DNA of 64,000 nt from Acinetobacter geminorum. GTDB taxonomy: Bacteria; Pseudomonadota; Gammaproteobacteria; Pseudomonadales; Moraxellaceae. The translations under genes and the position numbers were made by a program. Every line of letters begins with the position of its first letter. Positions within the stretch are counted from its first letter, which is position 1. Positions 8,447 through 14,097 of this stretch are shown here, piece by piece. Where the stretch lies: assembly GCF_013009345.1 (NCBI RefSeq), contig NZ_JABELE010000005.1:13051-77050 (forward strand). Reading direction: 5' to 3'. The notes under the pieces were generated by a model that was not told the DNA's origin, did not search any database, and worked only from the letters and a program-made list of their open reading frames with translations.

Positions 8447-8502
8447 TATTTTTCCTTTATTAGTAATGATTAAAGAAAAAACAATATATCTTAGCTGCTT
8501 AA

Positions 8503-8985
8503 CTATTCCAACACATACTTAAGGTCATCAGGTGTTTCCAAATAACACCCATGTTTATTGCAGAATGCATGAATGTCATTTAGGTATTCTGTGAATTGAG
8601 CTGTGCTTGCATCTGTAGTGCTCATTAGCTCGCATAGTCCATCAGCTACTTGTTGATAGGCTGGATGTTTAGAATCCTTCAATTCTCTAACAGCCTTGAA
8701 TGTTTTTTTGTATTGGCCAACGTCATCACGGTCATAGATTTTTGCTAAGAAGTTCTTCTTAAAGAACAGATGCTCATAATCTTTATCAGTACCTTGACGT
8801 TTAGCCCATTGATTAAGCCACATCCAGTACAAACGATTTTGAGCTTTTGTCCGGTCTTTCTCTTGTGGTGCAATTAAAACCACTAAAGGCTTCCCTTCAC
8901 TCGCTGCCTTTGCATGATTATTATTGAGATAGCCAATTACATAGTTGATGTCAGAATGGTTTTTGATGACGAATCGTGGTTCCAT
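8503..8985 (-). CDS. ninB: Recombination protein NinB
   Basis: A 160-residue homologue of lambda NinB (Orf), a ssDNA/SSB-associated recombination mediator of the Red-type pathway. It shows the family opening 'FVIKNHSDINYVIGYLN', the diagnostic 'DRTKAQNRLYWMWL' helix near residue 50, and a C-terminal 'QFTEYLNDIHAFCNKHGCYLETP' helix close to the usual 'LPTPEE' end. Length is slightly above lambda NinB (146 aa). The ribosome binding site is GCGAGG. In lambda, ninB lies between the replication genes and Q. Here it lies just before terminase, in a cluster with a HNH-like gene and close to the early-replication genes. Confidence 0.85.
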   Translation of the reverse strand: MEPRFVIKNHSDINYVIGYLNNNHAKAASEGKPLVVLIAPQEKDRTKAQNRLYWMWLNQWAKRQGTDKDYEHLFFKKNFLAKIYDRDDVGQYKKTFKAVRELKDSKHPAYQQVADGLCELMSTTDASTAQFTEYLNDIHAFCNKHGCYLETPDDLKYVLE

Positions 8986-8999
8986 TTTGACCTCGCAAT

Positions 9000-9019
9000 A
9001 AAAAAACCACTGAAGGTGG
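9000..9019 (-). terminator. Intrinsic terminator upstream of ninB
   Basis: On the minus strand the stem CCAC/GTGG with a 5-nt loop is followed by seven T. It starts right at the stop of the 61-residue gene. The stem is short, but the T-tract is strong. Confidence 0.6.
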
Positions 9020-9205
9020 CTAAGCTTCTTTATTCACTAATAACAAAAATTCTTCTAATGAGTATTCAGTAAGACGATACCACTCATTATCAACTGTCAT
9101 GACAAACCATGCTTCAGGATTACATGGTCCTTCCACAATTTCTTTCTTTAATAATTTTACTTCTTCAGTCTTAATTACCATCTTGCTATTAATTTGTATA
9201 AGCAT
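9020..9205 (-). CDS. 61-residue phage protein, function unknown
   Basis: The ATG at 9205 overlaps the TGA stop of the HNH-like gene (TGATG), so it is translated by coupling. The longer reading from the TTG at 9208 is not needed. The 61-residue product is beta-rich at the start ('INSKMVIKTEEVKLL') and ends with a helix ('YSLEEFLLLVNKEA'). It resembles in plan the 67-residue protein at 8243-8446. No family is recognised. Confidence 0.6.
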   Translation of the reverse strand: MLIQINSKMVIKTEEVKLLKKEIVEGPCNPEAWFVMTVDNEWYRLTEYSLEEFLLLVNKEA

Positions 9206-9480
9206 CAAAACACCTCATCATCTTTAAGATTAAGCATGCGCTCTGTTTTTTCTAACATCTTGTCGAACCATTCTTTAGATTCTACAAGTCCCATCCCTCG
9301 ATACTGGTCAAACCATTGATGGCAGGAATGGCACAAAGGTATTGTGTATTTATCATCTGCTTTAATCCCCTTGCCTTTACCATGTTCACTGAAATTAGAA
9401 TGAGCCGCTTGTGAGTGAGGATATCCGCATCTAACGCATGGTAACGCTCTTATTTCGTTTAGCCTCTTTGTCGAACGCAT
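9205..9480 (-). CDS. Small HNH/zinc-finger nuclease-like protein (NinG/DUF1364/Ref-like)
   Basis: A 91-residue protein with two Cys pairs and interposed histidines: 'LPCVRCG', then 'QAAHSN', then 'GKGIKADDKYTIPLCHSCHQWFDQ'. This pattern (CxxC, AAH, G-x-G-x-K, PLC-x2-CH) is that of small phage HNH-type proteins such as NinG, DUF1364 and the RecA-dependent Ref nuclease. It therefore probably binds zinc and may nick or resolve recombination intermediates. It sits next to ninB, where recombination genes are common. The first 50 bp overlap the end of the next gene in another frame. I cannot decide between the named families without a profile search. Confidence 0.65.
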   Translation of the reverse strand: MRSTKRLNEIRALPCVRCGYPHSQAAHSNFSEHGKGKGIKADDKYTIPLCHSCHQWFDQYRGMGLVESKEWFDKMLEKTERMLNLKDDEVF

Positions 9481-9634
9481 TTTCTAGGTTCTCTATTCTG
9501 GTTCTGAGAGTATTTACTTCACGCTGGCATTCAGTCTTAAACGTATGGCTGCTGAATAAGTGGTTATAGTTTTCTAACCGGCTAAGATTACGTTTATAGA
9601 TTTCTAAATTCTTCTTCGCTTCGATTGTGTCCAT
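9431..9634 (-). CDS. 67-residue coiled-coil protein, function unknown
   Basis: The start at the ATG 9634 is chosen because it has a very strong GGGGTGA ribosome binding site. The longer in-frame reading to 9682 would run through the terminator hairpin. The product is 67 residues, almost entirely charged and helical with heptad-like spacing ('NLEIYKRNLSRLENY', 'REVNTLRTRIENLENAF'), so a coiled coil is likely. The last 50 bp overlap the HNH-like gene in another frame, an unusually long overlap for this cluster. No family is recognised. Confidence 0.55.
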   Translation of the reverse strand: MDTIEAKKNLEIYKRNLSRLENYNHLFSSHTFKTECQREVNTLRTRIENLENAFDKEAKRNKSVTMR

Positions 9635-9643
9635 GTTCACCCC

Positions 9644-9672
9644 AAAAAAGAAAACCCCGTCAAACGACAGGG
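9644..9672 (-). terminator. Intrinsic terminator
   Basis: On the minus strand the 7-bp stem CCCTGTC/GACGGGG (one U-G pair) with loop GTTT is followed by TTTTCTTTTTT. It directly follows the stop of the 35-residue gene, and the next gene's ribosome binding site starts right after it. Confidence 0.75.
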
Positions 9673-9780
9673 CTATAAACACTTAATCTTTCCACACTTT
9701 CTGCATTCTTTCTGATTGAACATGTCGGATTCATATTCCCAAACATGTATGCAAAAGACCTGCTTAATGATTCGGAGCAT
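9673..9780 (-). CDS. 35-residue CxxC microprotein
   Basis: Read on the minus strand from the ATG at 9780 with a near-perfect GGAGG ribosome binding site six bases upstream. It ends at a TAG followed immediately by an intrinsic terminator. The 35-residue product begins MLRIIKQVFC and ends 'NQKECRKCGKIKCL'. One CxxC knuckle plus flanking Cys and His ('CIHVWEY') suggest a minimal zinc ribbon. The ribosome binding site and terminator framing argue for a real gene. No family is recognised. Confidence 0.55.
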   Translation of the reverse strand: MLRIIKQVFCIHVWEYESDMFNQKECRKCGKIKCL

Positions 9781-9797
9781 GTGAACCTCCTAGAATT

Positions 9798-9887
9798 TGG
9801 CGGAAAGTATGAGGTTCGAACTCATGCGTCGCTGATAGCAACAATGGCTTAGCAGGCCATCCCCTTTACCAATTCGGGCAACTTTCC
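9798..9887 (-). tRNA. tRNA-Ser(GCU), prophage-encoded
   Basis: On the minus strand a 90-nt class II tRNA folds cleanly. The acceptor GGAAAGT/ACTTTCC pairs perfectly, with discriminator G and encoded CCA (9800-9798). The D-arm has GG in the loop, the anticodon loop CTGCTAA has anticodon GCT (plus-strand 9853-9851), the variable arm is long, and the T-arm is 'ATGAG TTCGAAC CTCAT'. The long variable arm and GCT anticodon identify serine (AGC/AGU codons). It lies between a 35-residue phage gene and the terminator of the GIY-YIG gene, so it belongs to the prophage. Confidence 0.9.
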
Positions 9888-9897
9888 TATAGGCAAC

Positions 9898-9921
9898 AAA
9901 AAAGCCCACGATTAAGTGAGC
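9898..9921 (-). terminator. Intrinsic terminator of the GIY-YIG gene
   Basis: On the minus strand the stem GCTCAC/GTGGGC (one U-G pair) with a 6-nt loop is followed by TTTTTT. It lies downstream of the gene ending at 9979 and upstream of the tRNA. Confidence 0.7.
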
Positions 9922-9978
9922 TTTTAAATGACAAGTGACATATGCTTGTAACTCTGCCACTCTATCACATAATTTACC

Positions 9979-10770
9979 CTACGCGTTTAAACGAGTCAAC
10001 ACTTCTTCAAACTTTTCATGAACTAAATCATCATCTCTATAGCATTCGCCCATTCCAGCAAAACCAATTTTTGGAGAATATTTAAATTTTGATAAGAACT
10101 TGTGAATCTTCTTTTCCATATCCCAGATTCTGGAAGCCCTTCCTTCAATTTGCTTTATAAGCTCATACTTGTACGGCATCTTGGAAATAGTTAAAAAGCG
10201 CTGCTCAACAGTTGTTGCACAAATACCGATCTTTATAAACGATTCTTTTTCTCTAAAACAACGAACAAGATAAATACTGGAATTGCCATGATATTTTTCA
10301 CTACACAATTTTTGATACTGTGTCTTGCTTAAAGGGCTTAAGAAGCAATTTGGACATCCCTGACCTAAAAGATGCGCGCTAGCTCTTTGTTCAAAGAAAC
10401 CATGTTTGTAGCACTTAATTTTTACTTTTAAAGTAGACTTCACATATACAGTTTCAGTGTAATCATATCTATCACCATGCTTCTCCCTGCTTTTTCTAAC
10501 AAAGTCTTCTTTTGTTAACTTCGCCTTGGTTGAACATTTTGAGCAAACCATTCCACGCATATGTCGATCAGCCCTTTGCTCAAAAACACCATGAACTTTA
10601 CAAATTATAGATACCTTCCCAAATAGTCTCTGGAAGTTAGTTATTGAATAATCATACTTGTCGCCATGGATTTGTTTGCAATTTTCAATATATTGCTCCT
10701 GTGTTAATTTTGTTCTTGAACTTTTTGTTTGCATAGCTTCCGCTATGACAATAGAATTGCTTCCAGTCAT
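9979..10770 (-). CDS. Two DUF723-type repeats plus GIY-YIG (T5orf172/MUG113-like) domain
   Basis: A 263-residue protein. Residues about 20-80 and 82-140 are two Cys/His repeats: 'KYDYS...C-x2-HG-x-FEQRA...H-x-RG-x-VCSKC' and 'RYDYT...C-x2-HGFFEQRASAH-x2-GQGCPNC'. They are closely related to those in the gene at 1-485. Residues about 165-260 begin 'IYLVRCF' and continue 'FIKIGICATTVEQRF', the core of GIY-YIG domains of the T5orf172/MUG113 type. A 'MGECYRDDDLVHEKF' tail follows. It is probably a DNA-binding endonuclease, possibly homing-type. It has its own promoter, a 5' hairpin and a terminator, so it looks like an inserted accessory gene. The AAGGG ribosome binding site supports the ATG at 10770. 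The target is unknown. Confidence 0.75.
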   Translation of the reverse strand: MTGSNSIVIAEAMQTKSSRTKLTQEQYIENCKQIHGDKYDYSITNFQRLFGKVSIICKVHGVFEQRADRHMRGMVCSKCSTKAKLTKEDFVRKSREKHGDRYDYTETVYVKSTLKVKIKCYKHGFFEQRASAHLLGQGCPNCFLSPLSKTQYQKLCSEKYHGNSSIYLVRCFREKESFIKIGICATTVEQRFLTISKMPYKYELIKQIEGRASRIWDMEKKIHKFLSKFKYSPKIGFAGMGECYRDDDLVHEKFEEVLTRLNA

Positions 10771-10799
10771 TTTGTTGCCCTTTTAACGATTTGATTAGA

Positions 10800-10830
10800 G
10801 CCATATAGGTGTTGGTAGCACCTGTATGGC
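10800..10830 (-). promoter_or_regulatory. 12-bp stem-loop in the 5' leader of the GIY-YIG gene
   Basis: An inverted repeat, GCCATATAGGTG (10800-10811) and CACCTGTATGGC (10819-10830), with a 7-nt loop and one imperfect pair. It begins a few bases after the predicted -10 box, so the transcript would open with this hairpin. No U-tract follows on the minus strand, so it is not a normal terminator. An RNA-stability or regulatory role is an inference. Confidence 0.5.
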
Positions 10831-10840
10831 TTGCTTAAAT

Positions 10841-10849
10841 ATTATACCA
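10841..10849 (-). promoter_or_regulatory. Extended -10 promoter for the GIY-YIG gene
   Basis: The minus strand reads TGGTATAAT, a perfect TATAAT with the TGn extension. No good -35 is present, as is common for extended -10 promoters. It lies about 70 bp upstream of the ATG at 10770. Confidence 0.5.
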
Positions 10850-10864
10850 TAATAATAAATAAAC

Positions 10865-11305
10865 TTATGATATTCTTAATCTTTTGTCATGTGCATGAAG
10901 AAAGAATCTTGCACATCCAACCATGATATTTACTTGTGCCTTAGATTGCTTCGTGATGATACCCACAGCACTTAATGATCTGTTTTCCACCTTATGTCGA
11001 ACTAAGCACATCACTGCATATTTAGCCTGATAATCCACTTTTTCTGATCTTAGGACACTTCGCAACAAAGCCTGTACTTGATCCGCCTCAAAGTCATTAA
11101 TCTCACATCGAATGTAAGATTTACCTTTTGGAAGCTCTCTGTCTGCTTCACGCATTAACCAGTAAATTTGATTGATATGAAGATCATCTGGTAAATCCCC
11201 TCCTTTCATGCGCACAGTTTCACACCAAGCGCCGAATTGCTCTAGCCATCCATCAATTGTGTATTTGTTCCAATCCATTACTGGTGTTACTACTGCCGCA
11301 TTCAT
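10865..11305 (-). CDS. Putative late antiterminator, Q-like
   Basis: A 146-residue basic protein at the end of the early/replication operon and upstream of the late genes, the position of gene Q in lambdoid phages. It has 'WNKYTIDGWLEQFGAWC' at the start, 'INQIYWLMREADRELP' in the middle, and a C-terminal 'AQVNIMVGCARFFLHA' helix-turn-helix-like segment. This resembles the antitermination-Q/DUF1133-type proteins annotated at this spot in related phages. Several intrinsic terminators downstream on the same strand would need an antiterminator. A good GGGTGATGG ribosome binding site is present. The functional call is mostly positional. Confidence 0.5.
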   Translation of the reverse strand: MNAAVVTPVMDWNKYTIDGWLEQFGAWCETVRMKGGDLPDDLHINQIYWLMREADRELPKGKSYIRCEINDFEADQVQALLRSVLRSEKVDYQAKYAVMCLVRHKVENRSLSAVGIITKQSKAQVNIMVGCARFFLHAHDKRLRIS

Positions 11306-11314
11306 ACCATCACC

Positions 11315-11608
11315 CTAATCGTCTAATTCTGCTTTGTTTATAAGTATTGAGTACATGTCTTTTGAATAGTTTGATATTGGGAACTTCTTGCCGATCAGTT
11401 CCGCAAATTCATCATCAAGCTTGCGCACCAGATCCATGTATTGAATTTGCTTTTCATCAGTCTCACCTGTAGGCCATTCAGGTGTCTTAGCTTGGTACTC
11501 CTCTGCCCATGCTTTGACTTGTTCAGCTTTATCTTCATATCGAGTGCGAAAGAAAGCATGAAAACCTTCTTCGTATTGTTCATATGTCCCAACTTCGTAA
11601 AAGACCAT
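11315..11608 (-). CDS. 97-residue acidic phage protein, function unknown
   Basis: The start is the ATG at 11608, which overlaps the TGA stop of the RuvC-like gene (TGATG). The GTG at 11611 is an alternative. The protein has 97 residues, is acidic and mainly helical, and is rich in Tyr, Glu and Lys ('YEDKAEQVKAWAEEYQAK'). The C-terminus contains 'AELIGKKFPISNYSKDMY'. This resembles 'ELIGDDFPIENRI' in the protein at 12977-13201, so these two small proteins probably share a domain. Function is not known. Confidence 0.6.
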   Translation of the reverse strand: MVFYEVGTYEQYEEGFHAFFRTRYEDKAEQVKAWAEEYQAKTPEWPTGETDEKQIQYMDLVRKLDDEFAELIGKKFPISNYSKDMYSILINKAELDD

Positions 11609-12060
11609 CACGCCACCTTCTTCCCTTGCATTCCCCAGATCAACATGCCTGCGTCACGCTGCTCTTGATTCGTACGCCCTTGCCAACCTGTAATCTTGTT
11701 AAACTGCTCTGCATTGAGTTTTGATTTAGTAGGCTTCACCAGTAAGACTGCTAAGCCTAAAGCCTGTGCTATTTCTGCTAACAAGATGCCTGTTGCATGG
11801 TTCATCCCAACGCGTCTAGCAATCTGCTCGTTCACTTGTTTTGAGTGACCACCACCTACTCTGAAGTTTGCTTTCTTATTTTCCCAGCCTGCTTCGATCA
11901 CAACCTTTTTGATGCTGTCCTGTTCATTTCTGAATAGCTCAACAGTTTCAGGAAAAGTTAGATTTTTGAGTTGAAGATCATTCCCTAGAATGGCAACTCC
12001 CGACTTTTCCAAGTCAGGATCGATGCCAATGATGATTTGAGCCTCTTTGAATGTGGTCAT
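11608..12060 (-). CDS. RuvC-like Holliday junction nuclease / resolvase
   Basis: A 150-residue protein started at the ATG 12060, which has a GGAGCTTG ribosome binding site; the upstream TTG at 12066 is less likely. It begins with the RuvC/RNase H-fold strand 'IIIGIDPDLEKSGVAIL' containing the first catalytic Asp (about residue 14). It then shows 'KKVVIEAGW' with the second acid (Glu about 56) and a C-terminal helix 'NQEQRDAGMLI' with Asp about 136. This D/E/D layout is that of RuvC-family junction resolvases, here a shortened phage form. It would resolve branched replication and recombination intermediates before packaging. It is part of the overlapping early operon. Confidence 0.75.
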   Translation of the reverse strand: MTTFKEAQIIIGIDPDLEKSGVAILGNDLQLKNLTFPETVELFRNEQDSIKKVVIEAGWENKKANFRVGGGHSKQVNEQIARRVGMNHATGILLAEIAQALGLAVLLVKPTKSKLNAEQFNKITGWQGRTNQEQRDAGMLIWGMQGKKVA

Positions 12061-12071
12061 TGGCAAGCTCC

Positions 12072-12440
12072 CTAGTCGTAGTAATAATCGTCAAGGTTTT
12101 CTTCGTTCCAACGCTTCCAAAACTTAGATACACAATCAGAACATCTGCTATAAACTGGCCCATGACTACCTTCATCAGGATCTCGATAAGAAGAGAGTTC
12201 AGGCACTAACGTTTTGCATCTTGGGCATTGCTCCCATTGAGATTCATCATTTCGTTTTTGTTCTTTATAAGCTGTATATTGATCTGAGCATTCCTGGCAC
12301 ATATTTGAATATTCAGCCCCAAAGCTATCTGCTTCTACACAAACTCTTCTTACCGCAGAACGCTCTGGGTGGTTATGGCAATTAGTACCCCATTCATCAT
12401 CTTCAACAGATACTGATTGATTTGGTAAATGTGCTGTCAT
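12072..12440 (-). CDS. Zinc-binding phage protein, function unknown
   Basis: A 122-residue acidic protein with several Cys/His pairs: 'CHNHPE', 'MCQECSDQ', 'QCPRCKTLVPE' and 'SRCSDCVSKFWKRW'. Four CxxC-like knuckles imply two zinc ribbons, and the C-terminus is very acidic and Tyr-rich. Its ATG overlaps the stop of the preceding coiled-coil gene (ATGA), and a GGGGGAAGG ribosome binding site is present. Zinc-ribbon proteins at this place may bind nucleic acids or host RNA polymerase, but no specific family is recognised. Confidence 0.6.
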   Translation of the reverse strand: MTAHLPNQSVSVEDDEWGTNCHNHPERSAVRRVCVEADSFGAEYSNMCQECSDQYTAYKEQKRNDESQWEQCPRCKTLVPELSSYRDPDEGSHGPVYSRCSDCVSKFWKRWNEENLDDYYYD

Positions 12441-12973
12441 AGTCCTTCCCCCTTGAGCGCTTGCTCTTCCAACTCACCTCTAATTGCCTGCTCAGCCAAA
12501 TCTAGAGCTGACAACATGCCGTCGTAGTAAGGATTACGATCTTTCTGATAATCGCTTTCTGCTCTTGAATAGAGCTTTTCAATTTGTTCTAAGGCACTGT
12601 TAATTTGCTTTTTGCGATGAATTGCCAGACTTCTATGTCCTTTGCGACTTTGCTCATAGAACTCACAATGTCTAGTTTTGATCTGTAATTTACGCTCAAG
12701 CTCATCCACCCGCTTTTGCAGCTCTGCTTTCTCATCTCTTAAACCAAGCAGTTTTTCAGCTTGTGTTTCAATCACTTCGTTTTGATAAACGAGCTTTTGA
12801 CCTTGCTCTTTTATGTTGTCGTTAAGCATCTGATTTCTGCGTTGCAGCTCCTCCACTTTCGCTTGCATTGACTGCTGACCAGCTTCATAGGCAATGCGAC
12901 AGCAATTGGCATGAAGCAGAACCATATTGCCTTGAGTGCCTAACCATTCGTTAAATGTCATTGGTTTATCCAT
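12437..12973 (-). CDS. Coiled-coil phage protein, function unknown
   Basis: A 178-residue protein with a short globular N-terminus 'MTFNEWLGTQGN' and an 'AYEAGQQ' motif often seen at the start of small phage accessory proteins. A long coiled coil follows (about residues 35-105; repeated 'EVIETQAEKLLGLRDEKAEL'-type heptads). The last part is a helical tail with 'YYDGMLSALDLAEQAIRGE'. It overlaps the next gene by 4 bp. Function is not known. Such proteins are common in early operons of Acinetobacter phages. Confidence 0.6.
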   Translation of the reverse strand: MDKPMTFNEWLGTQGNMVLLHANCCRIAYEAGQQSMQAKVEELQRRNQMLNDNIKEQGQKLVYQNEVIETQAEKLLGLRDEKAELQKRVDELERKLQIKTRHCEFYEQSRKGHRSLAIHRKKQINSALEQIEKLYSRAESDYQKDRNPYYDGMLSALDLAEQAIRGELEEQALKGEGL

Positions 12974-12976
12974 TCT

Positions 12977-13201
12977 TCACCCCAATCTATTGAGCTTGTC
13001 AGCTTCGTTAATGTGCGCTTCAGTTACTTTGCAGTTAGGCGAAATGCGGTTTTCTATGGGGAAGTCGTCTCCGATCAGCTCTAGAAAGTTCTCGTGAAGC
13101 ACCTTTGCGAACTCAGGATGCAATTCTTGTAAACTCCCAACTGGCTCGGGCAGAGAAGGCACATTCATGGCGACGATGTCTTTTGCTTTAAACTCACTCA
13201 T
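12977..13201 (-). CDS. 74-residue phage protein, function unknown
   Basis: The start is the ATG at 13201, which lies in the last codons of the Dam gene with the AAAGGAGCC ribosome binding site just upstream. The longer frame to 13294 runs antiparallel in frame through the methylase gene and is not credible. The 74-residue product includes 'LHENFLELIGDDFPIENRI', similar to a stretch in the protein at 11315-11608, so a shared small domain is suggested. No function is known. Confidence 0.6.
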   Translation of the reverse strand: MSEFKAKDIVAMNVPSLPEPVGSLQELHPEFAKVLHENFLELIGDDFPIENRISPNCKVTEAHINEADKLNRLG

Positions 13202-13670
13202 GGCTGGCTCCTTTGTCCCACTGGACATCTTTAAGACTTGGACGGAATACGACAACACAGCAACCGAATGGCGCATTAGATGAAGAACCACCAAACTTTA
13301 AACGCCCACGAATAAAATGGATTTCACGCCCTAAACAATAGTCTTGAAACCAGCGTGCATCAGTTCTAACTGGAACCAATGCAACAACTGTATGTCCTTG
13401 TTCTGCTGTGTAAGCTGCTTTTGCTATCCAGTCTACGATCTCACGGCCGTATGGAGGATTCATCCAGCAAGTACCGGTCCACTCTTGCTTTAAACCGTTT
13501 TGTTCTGGGCTAAAGAATCGTTCACACTTTGCATTTTCAGGCAGAGCACAAACGTCTAAATCAAAGTTAAATACTCGATCCAATTTTTCGAAAAAATCTT
13601 GCGGCGTTGACCATACATCTGTTCTATTTTCAGCAAGACCAAACAGCTTGCTTTGCGCCATTGTGTTCAT
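13194..13670 (-). CDS. Phage DNA N-6-adenine methyltransferase (Dam family)
   Basis: A 158-residue protein of the phage Dam type (PF05869). It begins 'WSTPQDFFEKLDRVFNFDLDVCA', a segment highly typical of the family, and carries the catalytic motif NPPYG at residues 71-75. It ends with the conserved 'FIRGRLKFGG' and 'APFGCCVVVFRP' stretch. It would methylate adenine in phage DNA to avoid host restriction or mark DNA for replication. The ATG at 13670 overlaps the previous stop (ATGA) and has a GGAGG ribosome binding site. Confidence 0.9.
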   Translation of the reverse strand: MNTMAQSKLFGLAENRTDVWSTPQDFFEKLDRVFNFDLDVCALPENAKCERFFSPEQNGLKQEWTGTCWMNPPYGREIVDWIAKAAYTAEQGHTVVALVPVRTDARWFQDYCLGREIHFIRGRLKFGGSSSNAPFGCCVVVFRPSLKDVQWDKGASHE

Positions 13671-13843
13671 ACCGCCTCCTTGTAACGTTTAGTAATGGCT
13701 TCCTGCTTAAGCTGGTCTAGCATTTTCAGCTTTCTTAATTTCTCGTATAGGTTCGCTGCTGCTCTTGTTTCTTCATTACGAGTACCGAGGTTGTACGCTC
13801 TACGCAGCTTCATCATTGAGTTGTAATCTGCAAATTCGATCAT
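13667..13843 (-). CDS. 58-residue phage protein, coupled to dam
   Basis: Read on the minus strand from the ATG at 13843, which overlaps the stop of the wHTH gene upstream (ATGA). It ends at the TGA at 13669-13667, overlapping the ATG of the methylase gene (ATGA). The product is 58 residues, basic and helical ('NSMMKLRRAYNLGTRNEETRAAA', 'LYEKLRKLKMLDQLKQEA'). Overlaps at both ends and a GGGGAGC ribosome binding site support it as a real member of the operon. Function is unknown. Confidence 0.65.
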   Translation of the reverse strand: MIEFADYNSMMKLRRAYNLGTRNEETRAAANLYEKLRKLKMLDQLKQEAITKRYKEAV

Positions 13844-14097
13844 GCTTTCAGCTCCCCTTTAACATTCAGGATGTCTTTTGCGTATTGAGTTGCCTTGTAA
13901 TGATTTTTCCCAACACGTTCGAAATATTTCCATTCAACAAATTTTTGAAGATTGCTGTAGATGGTTCCTCGATTGAAATCAAACACTGATTCCTTCACGT
14001 CTTTGACACTGAAAGGCGCTGATGCATGACAGCCAAACACGAGTAAGCTAAGCTGGTCATCAAAGTTTAATTTCTTTGTTCTATTTAAAGTTTTCAC
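13840..14097 (-). CDS. Small winged-helix-like DNA-binding protein
   Basis: An 85-residue basic protein whose sequence fits a winged helix. The recognition part is 'FSVKDVKESVFDFNRGTIYSNLQKFVEW' followed by a wing-like 'YFERVGKNHYKATQYAK'. Such small wHTH proteins in replication clusters can act as regulators or as helicase-loading partners. Here it directly follows the DnaB-type helicase (4-bp overlap), so a role in replication initiation is possible. The exact role is not known. Confidence 0.6.
   Translation of the reverse strand: MKTLNRTKKLNFDDQLSLLVFGCHASAPFSVKDVKESVFDFNRGTIYSNLQKFVEWKYFERVGKNHYKATQYAKDILNVKGELKA

Noticed and set aside
13202..13294. N-terminal extension of the 74-residue gene into dam
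   Set aside because: The Shine-Dalgarno at the internal ATG 13201 and the usual 4-8 bp overlaps in this operon argue for the short form.
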